From Deltaproteobacteria bacterium (GTDB lineage Bacteria; Desulfobacterota; Syntrophorhabdia; Syntrophorhabdales; Syntrophorhabdaceae), in the NCBI GenBank assembly GCA_029777945.1, contig JAKORG010000045.1, forward strand, positions 1 through 64,000: a stretch of 64,000 bases of DNA, in the 5' to 3' direction. Under the pieces are notes generated by a model, which did not search any database, was not told the origin of the DNA, and saw only the letters and a program-made list of their open reading frames with translations. The position numbers and the translations under genes are program-made. Positions 16,085-24,594 of the stretch are shown here, piece by piece (within the stretch, counting starts at the first letter, position 1; the number at the start of each line of letters is the position of its first letter).

Positions 16085-16094
16085 TGGAGGCTTA

Positions 16095-18182
16095 ATGAAA
16101 AAAACAGTTGCAATGTTTTTTATTTTAACTTTTCTTTCAACAATGTTATTGCTCGAGAATTGTTATGCCCAGGAAACAAAAAAGGTGGAATTATCAGATA
16201 TTGTTGTTACTGCAACAAAATACAAAAAAGAAAAAACACAGTTTACACCCGTTGAACCTGTTGATACACCTTATGGTACACAATATAATATAGTAACATC
16301 AGAGCAGATAACACAGCAGACACCCCTTGACTTTCAAGCAACCTTGAGGGATGTGCCAGGGGTGATGATACAGACAAAAAACCTTGCAGGAAGCCAAACA
16401 AGCCATAGCCTGTATATCAGGGGTAGAGGTGCAAGTCATCCAAGCACTGACATAATAATCCTCTTTGACGGCGCACCTCGATTTGGTGCAATTTTTGGCC
16501 AGGTTTTAGGAGACAGTATTGCTGTATCTACAATTGACAGCATAGAAGTATATAAAAGTCCTCAACCCTCTGTATTTGGTAATGCCTATGCCATGGTCAA
16601 TATACTGCCTAAACATACAAAAAAGGAAGGGAGGGAGGCAGAATTAAATATAAACGGAGGAAGCTACGAAACAATAAATGAGAGTTTATCTGCAGGTTTT
16701 AAGGATAAAAGATTCGATATTTATGGGGCGCAGAACCTTTTTTATACAGGCGGCCACAGACCGGATTCCGATGCATCTCAAAAAAACTATTATTTAAATA
16801 CAGGTTATCAGTTAAACAGGGAGTGGAATTTGAGATTTCTCGCAAACTATGTTGAGGCAGCGACAGATGCACCAATGCCAGATAAAGTTTCTAATGCAAC
16901 AAACGGGGTTAACTGGCCTCAGGCAGAACGTTATGAAACAGAATCTTTTTTTACAACCCTTACACTAAATAATGAATATGAAGACAAAAAAGGGTTTGTT
17001 AAGGCCTACCTTGATAGAACTGATTTTTATCTTCTCCAGGAACTAACAAACGGCAAACGTTATGGAGGAGGCACAGGTGGGCTAAAGTCTAAACAGGAAA
17101 TAATGCTATATGGTTTAAGGGGTAAGGAAATATTTCAATCCTGGCAGAGAACAGAGTTTATTTTAGGTGTAGATCTGGATATGACGGCATTGAAAAATAT
17201 ACAGAGTACATATAGTGGTGCTTCAGCTCCAGGTATTAATGGTGGCAAGGCAAGAAGGGTCTGGGATTTTCCAGATACCATGCTCTTCTCGCCATATGGT
17301 GCCATAAGCCATTTAATCGGAAGCAAAGAGGGTTTTTTCGCAATCCCTTCGATAGGCGCAAGATACTACAATCATAATCAGTTTAAGGATAAATGTGGGT
17401 TTCAGGCCGGCCTTGTCTTTGGATATTCAAATACAGGTCTTAATATAAACTATTCAAGGGGCATAAATTATCCCACACCTGTTGCCCTTATGAACTTTGT
17501 GTTAGAAGGTTCATTAGTAAACAACGCAAGGGAATACTGGAGGCAAATAAAACCAGAGGTTGTAGACCATTATGAGGCAGGCATTAAACATACAATACCC
17601 AATAAGGCATCTATGGGCGCTACAATCTTTAAAGATTTAGGAAAGGATAGATTTCTCACCTACATGTCTGGAGCCACCATACCTGCCCAATTTAACGACC
17701 CAATAGGCTATTATGAAATAAAAGGCCTTGAGATTACAGGCTCATTTACCCCTTTTAGGGATTTTGAACTATTTTCTGCTGGAACATGGATGCAATCAGA
17801 GGCAAAAGGTGGAAACGGGCAAAAAAGCGATAAACTTCCATATACCCCTGGATTCCAGTTCCAGGCAGGTATTAAATGGACATTTCTTAAAAAATATAAG
17901 TTTTTTATAGATATGCAACACCTAAGGGATCTTTATCAGGGCACATTTGCAAGGAGTAATACCTTTAACACGCCAAACATTACATCAAAGGACAGGCTAA
18001 ATGACATCACTACATTAAATGCAAGATTTGCATATATGTTCCATTATAAAAAAATGCACATAACCGATTCTGAATTATCTCTTGCCATAAACAACATACT
18101 AAACAAAAGATATGAATATGCAAAGGGATATCCTATGCCTGGAATAACAATATTAGGTGGGATGAGCTTAAAGTTCAGATAA
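16095..18182 (+). CDS. TonB-dependent outer-membrane receptor, probably for nickel (or nickel chelate)
   Basis: The 695-residue receptor has a signal peptide (cleavage likely after ...ENCYA, residue 25) and a TonB-box-like segment LSDIVVTA just after it. A plug domain follows (EQITQQTPLDFQATLRDVPG, LYIRGRG, IDSIEVYKSP), then a long beta-barrel whose last strand ends SLKFR. GGAGG precedes the ATG. It directly follows nikR and precedes a metal-type ABC transporter, so nickel or a nickel complex is the likely cargo. The family alone would also allow iron, cobalamin or zinc ligands. Confidence 0.88.
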   Translation: MKKTVAMFFILTFLSTMLLLENCYAQETKKVELSDIVVTATKYKKEKTQFTPVEPVDTPYGTQYNIVTSEQITQQTPLDFQATLRDVPGVMIQTKNLAGSQTSHSLYIRGRGASHPSTDIIILFDGAPRFGAIFGQVLGDSIAVSTIDSIEVYKSPQPSVFGNAYAMVNILPKHTKKEGREAELNINGGSYETINESLSAGFKDKRFDIYGAQNLFYTGGHRPDSDASQKNYYLNTGYQLNREWNLRFLANYVEAATDAPMPDKVSNATNGVNWPQAERYETESFFTTLTLNNEYEDKKGFVKAYLDRTDFYLLQELTNGKRYGGGTGGLKSKQEIMLYGLRGKEIFQSWQRTEFILGVDLDMTALKNIQSTYSGASAPGINGGKARRVWDFPDTMLFSPYGAISHLIGSKEGFFAIPSIGARYYNHNQFKDKCGFQAGLVFGYSNTGLNINYSRGINYPTPVALMNFVLEGSLVNNAREYWRQIKPEVVDHYEAGIKHTIPNKASMGATIFKDLGKDRFLTYMSGATIPAQFNDPIGYYEIKGLEITGSFTPFRDFELFSAGTWMQSEAKGGNGQKSDKLPYTPGFQFQAGIKWTFLKKYKFFIDMQHLRDLYQGTFARSNTFNTPNITSKDRLNDITTLNARFAYMFHYKKMHITDSELSLAINNILNKRYEYAKGYPMPGITILGGMSLKFR

Positions 18183-18199
18183 AGGAAAAGGCAAAACCA

Positions 18200-19021
18200 A
18201 TGAAAAAGGCCATAATAATTTTAACCATGTTTTTATCAATTATCGGAATTTTATCTTATACCAGTCAAAAGGGATTAACATCAGAAAGAAAATACTTAAT
18301 CATAACGTCAGATACGCTACTTGCCAATATGGTATCATCCCTTCTGCCAAAGGAAAGGTATTCTGTTGAAGCAATTTTACCACCTGACCAATGCCCTGGC
18401 CACTATGACATAAAAATCAAGGATATGGAAAAGATAAAACATTCAGAACTTATTGTATCCTTTAGAGATATGCCTTTTTTAAACAACAGTGCCTTTAATG
18501 AAAAAACAAGGATATTTGTGGATTCAAAGGGTCATAACTGGATGTCCCCGAATCATTATGAACATGGTCTAAAGATGATCAGCAATATACTTATAAATCA
18601 TTTTAAACAGGATGCATTGACAATCGAGAGATTAAAGGATAAGGAAATGAAAAGATTAAAAGAGGCAACAATTAATCTGAAAAGGCTCATAAAGGATAAT
18701 GGCTTATTGGGGAAAAAGGTAATTGCTTCATCTATGCAAAAAGAACCCCTCGAATGGATGGGTTTTAAAGTGGTTGCCGAATACGGTAGACAGGAATCTT
18801 TAAGCACAAAAGACATTGTGAGGCTAACAAAAATTGAAAAAAAAGGAGAGGTAATTCTTGTGGTGGATAACCTCCAGTCAGGTCCTAATGTGGGTAAATC
18901 CATAGCAGAGGCCATAGGTGTCCCCCATGTGGTACTTACTAATTTTCCTTCTGAAAAGGGCTATATTGAGACACTGAAAGAAAATGTATTAACCATAATA
19001 AATGCATTAAACAAAAGATGA
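18200..19021 (+). CDS. Periplasmic metal-binding protein of the ZnuA/TroA cluster, altered ligand set
   Basis: The 273-residue protein has an N-terminal hydrophobic segment (signal peptide or anchor, about 1-24) and a cluster 9 (ZnuA/TroA) fold. Two usual metal-ligand positions keep His: H68 in CPGHYD and H112 in GHNWMSP. The third, normally His in an SHxAFxYF-like motif, reads SSMQKEPLEWMGF. The fourth, normally Glu, is Asp in VVDNLQSGPN. It lacks the acidic His-rich loop of ZnuA. With nikR and the receptor upstream, nickel is the likely ligand, possibly as a complex. It overlaps the ATPase gene by 4 bp. Confidence 0.82.
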   Translation: MKKAIIILTMFLSIIGILSYTSQKGLTSERKYLIITSDTLLANMVSSLLPKERYSVEAILPPDQCPGHYDIKIKDMEKIKHSELIVSFRDMPFLNNSAFNEKTRIFVDSKGHNWMSPNHYEHGLKMISNILINHFKQDALTIERLKDKEMKRLKEATINLKRLIKDNGLLGKKVIASSMQKEPLEWMGFKVVAEYGRQESLSTKDIVRLTKIEKKGEVILVVDNLQSGPNVGKSIAEAIGVPHVVLTNFPSEKGYIETLKENVLTIINALNKR

Positions 19022-19800
19022 ATTGTTCACCTTACATTGAATTAAAAGACATTTCAGTGAAAAAGGGAAGTTCTGTTATCCTTCACAGGATAAATCTAAG
19101 CATTAATAAAAACGAATTTGTAGGCGTTATCGGGCCAAACGGGGCAGGTAAATCAACGCTTCTAAATGTCATAGCAGGTCTTGAGAGGTTTGAAGGAACA
19201 CTATGGCTCTTCGGTGAAAAGGAATCATGGACGCGGGACAGAAAAAAAAGATTAAAAATAGGATATCTGCCACAGCTTTTTCAAATAGAAAGAAGGTTTC
19301 CTGTTAATGTGTTGGAGCTTGTTATGACAGGTGTCACAGGTCGCATAGGATTATTTCATTTTCCAGAAAAAAAATATCTATATGAGGCATACGACATAAT
19401 GGACACGCTCAGAATAAGACATTTAGCAAAAAAACCAGTAGGAATATTATCAGGGGGAGAGCGTCAAAAGGCTCTTCTGGCAAGAACATTGATGCAAAAG
19501 CCAGATATGTTGCTACTCGACGAGCCAACGGCAAACCTCGATATTGCTGTTCAAAAAGAATTTTTTGACCTCGTTACAGGGATACACAAAATGGGAAATG
19601 TAACGATTTTGCTTGTCACCCATGATTTTAACCTTTTACCGCAAGCAATGGAAAGGGCGATTCTATTAAGTGAGGGTAAAGTAATCTTCGACGGTCATAC
19701 ATGGGATACGCTCTCAGGGGAAAGGCTTTCTAAAATATTCGATATAAATCTTGAGACATTCAAACGTAATGGAAAGAGATTTATTTCTTATGATGGCTGA
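19018..19800 (+). CDS. Metal ABC transporter ATP-binding protein (ZnuC-like)
   Basis: The 260-residue ATPase has Walker A GPNGAGKST (about 38-46), Q-loop YLPQLFQIERRFP, signature LSGGERQKALLART and Walker B LLLDEPTANLD, all intact. The HxxxR-type ZnuC region before the signature matches the manganese/zinc/iron chelate family. Its ATG overlaps the binding-protein stop (ATGA), and the permease gene starts inside its last codons. It powers the presumed nickel importer. Confidence 0.9.
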   Translation: MNCSPYIELKDISVKKGSSVILHRINLSINKNEFVGVIGPNGAGKSTLLNVIAGLERFEGTLWLFGEKESWTRDRKKRLKIGYLPQLFQIERRFPVNVLELVMTGVTGRIGLFHFPEKKYLYEAYDIMDTLRIRHLAKKPVGILSGGERQKALLARTLMQKPDMLLLDEPTANLDIAVQKEFFDLVTGIHKMGNVTILLVTHDFNLLPQAMERAILLSEGKVIFDGHTWDTLSGERLSKIFDINLETFKRNGKRFISYDG

Positions 19801-20623
19801 AATTATTGACACCATTACATACCTGCCTGTTCAAAGGGCTATAATTGCCTCTCTGTTATGCGGGATCAGCTGTTCCTTTTTATCCGTCTTTGTAGTGCTT
19901 ATGAAAATGCCCTTAATAGGCGTTTCAATGTCCCATGCAGCCTTTGCCGGTGCTGTCCTCGGGATATTATGGGGTTTGAACCCATTTCTCTCAGGCCTTT
20001 TGATGTGTCTTATTGTAGCAGGTGCTTTAGGTCCTCTATCAGACCGCACAGATTTGGCACCTGAAAACATGCTGGGCATTATATTTTCCTTTCTCATGGG
20101 CATTGCATTTCTCGGCATGGGTATTATTTCAAAGACAAGGGCCACTGCCTTAAACCTCATGTGGGGTAGCCTTTTGACCCTTTCTAAGACTGACATCATA
20201 ATACTTTCATTGGCAACCATCTGTGTTGTCCTGTTCGTTGTTTTGTTTTTTAAAGAAATCAAACTTATTGTTTTTAACAGGCGCCTTGCATATTTAAGTG
20301 GCATCCCGGAAAAACCTATCTATTACACCCTTTTATTCTTAACAGGCATGGTTGTTTCATCGAACCTCAGCACTGTGGGAGGGTTGCTTATCTTTGCCCT
20401 CCTTGTTCAGCCAGGGGCTGTGGCACTGCAACTCACATACAATCTCAAGTTGTTTTTCCTTATTGCCGTTATATCAGGGGTGGCATCCTGTTTGTTTGGT
20501 CTAATCCTTTCCTATGTTTTTGATATACCTTCAGGCGCATCGATAGTGCTTGTCTCTACCTCCATATTTGCACTGGCATACATATTTTCACCGAAAAAAA
20601 ATACAAAAAATAGAGGGGTTTAA
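19790..20623 (+). CDS. Metal ABC transporter permease (ZnuB/ABC-3 family)
   Basis: The protein of about 277 residues has eight or nine membrane segments and family landmarks such as GVSMSHAAFAGAVLG and STVGGLLIFALLVQPGAVAL. I choose the ATG at 19790 (MMAEIIDT) because GGAAAGAG lies 11 bases upstream and the overlap with the ATPase gene is then short. A TTG at 19751 and an ATG at 19769 are in frame but have no better ribosome site. It forms the homodimeric inner-membrane channel. Confidence 0.88.
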   Translation: MMAEIIDTITYLPVQRAIIASLLCGISCSFLSVFVVLMKMPLIGVSMSHAAFAGAVLGILWGLNPFLSGLLMCLIVAGALGPLSDRTDLAPENMLGIIFSFLMGIAFLGMGIISKTRATALNLMWGSLLTLSKTDIIILSLATICVVLFVVLFFKEIKLIVFNRRLAYLSGIPEKPIYYTLLFLTGMVVSSNLSTVGGLLIFALLVQPGAVALQLTYNLKLFFLIAVISGVASCLFGLILSYVFDIPSGASIVLVSTSIFALAYIFSPKKNTKNRGV

Positions 20624-20628
20624 TTGAT

Positions 20629-21264
20629 ATGATGGATTATGAAATCTATAAAAAAAGAAGGGATTTTTTTAACAGACACGCCCAAAGGTGGGATGATATG
20701 TGGTACAAGGATACCTCCACAGGTCAATACGTTAAACACAAAAAAGGATTTGAAAGGCTCTTTAATCTTCTGCCTTTAAAAGAAGGGGATAGTGTGCTCG
20801 ATGTTGGTTGTGGAACAGGTATCCTCGTTCCTTATATTTTAAATCGTATAAAAGATAAAGGTGTTTTATACGAACTGGATTATGCATATGAAATGCTTTA
20901 TATCAACTATAACCTCCACAGAGAAAAAAATGTAAATTTTATCCTTGCAGAGGCTGAAAATACACCTTTTAAAACATGTGTGTTTGATCTGATTATTTAC
21001 TTTTCTTGTTTTCCCCATTTTCACGATAAGAAAAACGCCCTTTTGTCCATGGTGAAGACTTTAAAGAGAGATGCCTATTTTATTGTGAGTCATTTTGATT
21101 CATCTGAAGAGCTTAACATGCACCACGCTTCTTATGAGGCTGTTATGCATGACCGCCTACCCAATGAAAAGACAATGAGGCATTTGTTTTATACAGCAGG
21201 ACTCAGTATTCATAATTTTATAGATGAAACGGGTTTTTATTATATTATGGCAAAAAAACAATAA
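20629..21264 (+). CDS. Class I SAM-dependent methyltransferase, last gene of the nickel cluster
   Basis: The 211-residue UbiE-like Rossmann methyltransferase has motif I SVLDVGCGTGILVPYI (about 58-73), motif II region YELDYAYEML and an acidic post-I segment AEAENTPFK. It starts 5 bp after the permease stop, so it is co-transcribed with the metal transporter. Its substrate is unknown. The position suggests a role in making or modifying a metallophore or metal cofactor, but it might equally be a passenger gene. Confidence 0.75.
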   Translation: MMDYEIYKKRRDFFNRHAQRWDDMWYKDTSTGQYVKHKKGFERLFNLLPLKEGDSVLDVGCGTGILVPYILNRIKDKGVLYELDYAYEMLYINYNLHREKNVNFILAEAENTPFKTCVFDLIIYFSCFPHFHDKKNALLSMVKTLKRDAYFIVSHFDSSEELNMHHASYEAVMHDRLPNEKTMRHLFYTAGLSIHNFIDETGFYYIMAKKQ

Positions 21265-21285
21265 TTAAATGGATTGTTTGTTTTT

Positions 21286-21765
21286 TTACTTTAATTGAAA
21301 AAAAGAGCGTATCTCCTGTGGAACGCCTCTAAAATCGAGATGCTTCATAACATCTTCCATTGTATATCTCTTTAATCTTCTAAAATAACCGTTTGCCTTT
21401 GCACATACATGTCCCGATGAATTCTCAATAATCCCTGTCACATTATATGTATTATGAATTACCTCGAGCACCTGTCCCTTTGCCCTATAAGTTTCTTTAC
21501 TAATAATAGGCCTTTTGAATTCTATCTCCATCTTTGTCGTGGCAGAGATGACCTTTGTCTCTACAAATAGGGCCCACCACATAACTTCATCGAGTATGCC
21601 TGCCACAATACCACCGTGCATCATCCCATCGTATCCTTGAAATCTTTGATCTGCAATAAACTCACAAAATACGGTGCCATCGGCATATTGAATTTCAAGA
21701 CCTAACCCGCCTGTTGCAGGTCCACAAAAGAAACACGTTTTGTAACCGGGTAATAATCCTGTCAT
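21286..21765 (-). CDS. PaaI-type hotdog-fold thioesterase
   Basis: The 159-residue single-domain hotdog protein has the PaaI/4HBT signature MMHGGIVAGILDEVMWWA (about 53-70), followed by TKMEIEFKRPI and GIIENSSGHVCAKANGYF. Such enzymes hydrolyse acyl-CoA thioesters in the cytoplasm. It also has an N-terminal CFFC pair (residues 12-15). It is convergent with the nickel cluster and stands alone, with an AT-rich upstream region. The acyl substrate cannot be told from sequence. Confidence 0.8.
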   Translation of the reverse strand: MTGLLPGYKTCFFCGPATGGLGLEIQYADGTVFCEFIADQRFQGYDGMMHGGIVAGILDEVMWWALFVETKVISATTKMEIEFKRPIISKETYRAKGQVLEVIHNTYNVTGIIENSSGHVCAKANGYFRRLKRYTMEDVMKHLDFRGVPQEIRSFFQLK

Positions 21766-22132
21766 AAAATAAAAAACCTCCTGTTATAAATTTTTATATA
21801 TGAAGAGGATGATTTATATTATAATCTTTAGACCACAAAGGCAATAATTCATAACAGTTTTTGCAAAAGAAATCATTTATAACTCCCTCCACATTATGGA
21901 CACCCCCCTAAGTTTGGTTTACCACTGATTTGTGATGGCCTATATGGAGTGAAAAGAAGACTCGATGCAGGATTGAAGGTTCAAATTATGCTTAAGCCAT
22001 AAGAGATGGCCTCTTAAGTGTGTGGTTCATCTGAATCGTATTGCTTTTGGAAAATAAATATGTCGACAAAATTTAAATAGATTATTGCATATCATCTTTT
22101 GGTATGTTACTAAATTATTTTAGAGACTTTCC
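21766..22132. other. Intergenic region upstream of selA with a stem-loop
   Basis: This 367-bp gap between the divergent thioesterase and selA holds no credible gene. A stem-loop can be drawn at about 21990-22017: TTAAG-CCAT pairs with ATGG-CCT-CTTAA, leaving a three-base bulge. No tRNA-Sec gene or known riboswitch is recognisable. It may be a long selA leader or decayed sequence. Confidence 0.3.
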
Positions 22133-23524
22133 ATGAAAAATCTATTAAGACAGATTCCAAAGGTTGATGAAATAATAAAACACAAAAGATGGGCTGAACT
22201 TGAGTTAAAATATCCTAAAAGCACACTGAAAAATTCTTTGAGGCTTTGTCTCGATGAAATAAGAAAAGACATATTGGCTACCAGGATAACAACAATCCCC
22301 TCTATCGAAGATATGTTAGAAAAAGTGGAGTCTTATTCAAGGCTTGAGATATCACCTAATCTAAAGAGGGTAATCAATGCAACGGGGATCATTATACATA
22401 CAAACTTAGGAAGGTCGCTTCTTGCAGACAATGCCATAGAGGCAATTAAAAATGTGGCCTTACACTATTCAAACCTTGAATATGACCTCGAATCAGGAAC
22501 CAGAGGCTCAAGGTACAACCACTGCATAAAAATCATAAAAAGACTTACCAATGCTGAAGATGCCCTTGTAGTTAACAACAATGCAGCGGCAGTGATGCTC
22601 GTGCTAAATACCCTTGCTGAGGGTAAAGAGGTTATTATATCAAGGGGTGAACTTATAGAGATAGGTGGTTCTTTCAGGATACCCGATGTTATGAAAAAAA
22701 GCGGGGCTATACTAAAAGAGGTAGGCACAACGAATAGGACTTATATTAAAGACTATGAAAACGCCATATCCTCTTTAACAGGTCTTTTTATGAAGGCACA
22801 CACGAGCAACTATGTAATAAAAGGCTTTGTAGCCCAAATCAAAACAGAGGACCTCGTGGCTATTGGCAATAAATATAACATTCCCACATATTTAGATGCA
22901 GGAAGCGGTCTGATGTTTCCATTTCTGGGATCAGAAGCTACAGGTGAGCCATGTATAAGGGATGAGATAAAAAAGGGTATTGACATTATATCCTTTAGCG
23001 GTGACAAACTTTTAGGTGGCACACAGGCTGGAATTATAATAGGTAAAAAGACATTTATAGAGCAATGTAAATCGAATCCTTTAACAAGGGCATTGAGACC
23101 TGATAAGTTTACCCTTGCAGGCCTTGAAAGCACATTGATTTTATATCTTGATGAAAAAAAGGCTAAAGAATCTATTCCAACACTGAAGATGATATTAGAA
23201 GATGATAGAACGCTTAAGAGAAGGGCACTTGTTTTAGCAAAGAGGTTAAAAAAGCATAATCTTCCCATATATGTAGATGTCATCCCTACTTATTCAGAAG
23301 TGGGAGGCGGCTCTTTTCCTGATGTTAAGTTACCTTCTTATGCCTTTACAATAATCCCTGAGGATATACCATTAGGTGTGTTTGAAGAAAAATTAAGACA
23401 GCTTAATACTCCTATTATTGCCCGCATAGAAAAGGAAAGGCTCATATTTGATGTAAGAACAGTCCTGAAAAAAGACGAAGAGGACCTCATAAGAGGTATT
23501 ATAAAGGCATCATCGCCTAACTAA
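22133..23524 (+). CDS. selA: L-seryl-tRNA(Sec) selenium transferase SelA
   Basis: The 463-residue PLP enzyme converts seryl-tRNA(Sec) to selenocysteinyl-tRNA(Sec) using selenophosphate. SelA hallmarks are all present: the N-terminal domain LLRQIPKVDEII, INATGIIIHTNLGRS, YDLESGTRGSR, ALVVNNNAAAVML and the PLP-lysine segment SFSGDKLLGGTQAG. It shows that the organism makes selenoproteins. The usual partner selB is not the next gene (a pseudouridine synthase is), and neither selB, selC nor selD is in this window. The ribosome site before the ATG is weak. Confidence 0.95.
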   Translation: MKNLLRQIPKVDEIIKHKRWAELELKYPKSTLKNSLRLCLDEIRKDILATRITTIPSIEDMLEKVESYSRLEISPNLKRVINATGIIIHTNLGRSLLADNAIEAIKNVALHYSNLEYDLESGTRGSRYNHCIKIIKRLTNAEDALVVNNNAAAVMLVLNTLAEGKEVIISRGELIEIGGSFRIPDVMKKSGAILKEVGTTNRTYIKDYENAISSLTGLFMKAHTSNYVIKGFVAQIKTEDLVAIGNKYNIPTYLDAGSGLMFPFLGSEATGEPCIRDEIKKGIDIISFSGDKLLGGTQAGIIIGKKTFIEQCKSNPLTRALRPDKFTLAGLESTLILYLDEKKAKESIPTLKMILEDDRTLKRRALVLAKRLKKHNLPIYVDVIPTYSEVGGGSFPDVKLPSYAFTIIPEDIPLGVFEEKLRQLNTPIIARIEKERLIFDVRTVLKKDEEDLIRGIIKASSPN

Positions 23525-23538
23525 CTTCTTGTTACCCC

Positions 23539-24480
23539 ATGGATAATAGGGAATTAAACAAAAAAACAAAAACAGCACTAAATATAATCAATATAGTAGC
23601 AAACGACGAGGGAAAGAGGTTAGACATTTATATATCTCAAGCATTCTCTATTACAAGAACAAAGGCAAAAATGTTGATAGAAGAAAATTACATCACCGTG
23701 GACGGAAAGACAACAAAGCCTTCCATAAAGGTAAAAAGGGGTATGCATATAAAAGGCGAGATACCAGAAGAAGAACCCCTTTCTATAGAGGCCCAAGATA
23801 TACCACTAAATATTATTTACGAAGATGAGTACATACTGACAATAAACAAACCCTTCGGGATGGTTGTCCATCCATCCTTTGGCCATAAGGATAAAACCCT
23901 TGTAAATGCAGTGCTTTCCCATTTAAATGTCACATGTTATGAAAATGCTCCCATTCCAAGGGCAGGCATTGTCCACAGACTTGATAAGGACACAACTGGT
24001 GTAATACTTGTGGCAAAGGATTCAAAAACCCAGGACATGCTTTCCAACATGTTTAAAAAAAGGGAAATTTTAAAACAGTATAGGGCTGTGGTAGAAGGTA
24101 TTATAAAAGAAGATACCATAATAATCGAAGGAAATATAGGCAGACACCCCACAGAGAGAAAAAAGATGGCTGTTTTAAAAACAGGTGGAAGAGAAGCCAT
24201 TACCGTTGTTAAGGTTCTGGAGAGGTTAAAAAATTTTTCCTATGTTGAGGTATATCCAAAGACAGGTAGAACCCATCAGATAAGGGTGCACTTATCCTAT
24301 ATAGGCCATCCTGTTGTAGGAGACGAAACTTACGGGAAGAGGGCAAAACATGCATCAAAGAGGATACTCCTCCATGCATATAAGTTAGATTTCATTCATC
24401 CTTTAAAACATACCCCCATATCTTTATGTGCCCCTGTGCCAGATGACATCGAGGCATTTATCCAATCCCATAGAGTTTAA
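23539..24480 (+). CDS. RluA/RluD-family ribosomal RNA pseudouridine synthase
   Basis: The 313-residue protein has an N-terminal S4 RNA-binding domain (RLDIYISQAFSITRTKAKMLIE, about 27-48) and a pseudouridine synthase domain with the catalytic motif GIVHRLDKDTTGVILVAK, plus YVEVYPKTGRTHQIRVH and HPVVGDETYG. It would isomerise uridines in 23S rRNA or tRNA; RluD and RluC-type targets cannot be separated by eye. It lies 14 bp downstream of selA on the same strand. No clear Shine-Dalgarno precedes the ATG. Confidence 0.92.
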   Translation: MDNRELNKKTKTALNIINIVANDEGKRLDIYISQAFSITRTKAKMLIEENYITVDGKTTKPSIKVKRGMHIKGEIPEEEPLSIEAQDIPLNIIYEDEYILTINKPFGMVVHPSFGHKDKTLVNAVLSHLNVTCYENAPIPRAGIVHRLDKDTTGVILVAKDSKTQDMLSNMFKKREILKQYRAVVEGIIKEDTIIIEGNIGRHPTERKKMAVLKTGGREAITVVKVLERLKNFSYVEVYPKTGRTHQIRVHLSYIGHPVVGDETYGKRAKHASKRILLHAYKLDFIHPLKHTPISLCAPVPDDIEAFIQSHRV

Positions 24481-24594
24481 TCTAAAAAAATTCATTAAAA
24501 TTTATCTTTTTTTATGTTAACATAAAAAGCTTTCTGCCTATGGCAAAAAAACAATTAGAATATGCAAATAATATAACAGGAGGAACTGTGAAAG

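Noticed and set aside
21975-21990. GGTTCAAATT resembles a tRNA T-loop and, near selA, raised the possibility of tRNA-Sec.
   Set aside because: The flanking bases do not form a T stem, and no acceptor or anticodon arm can be drawn.
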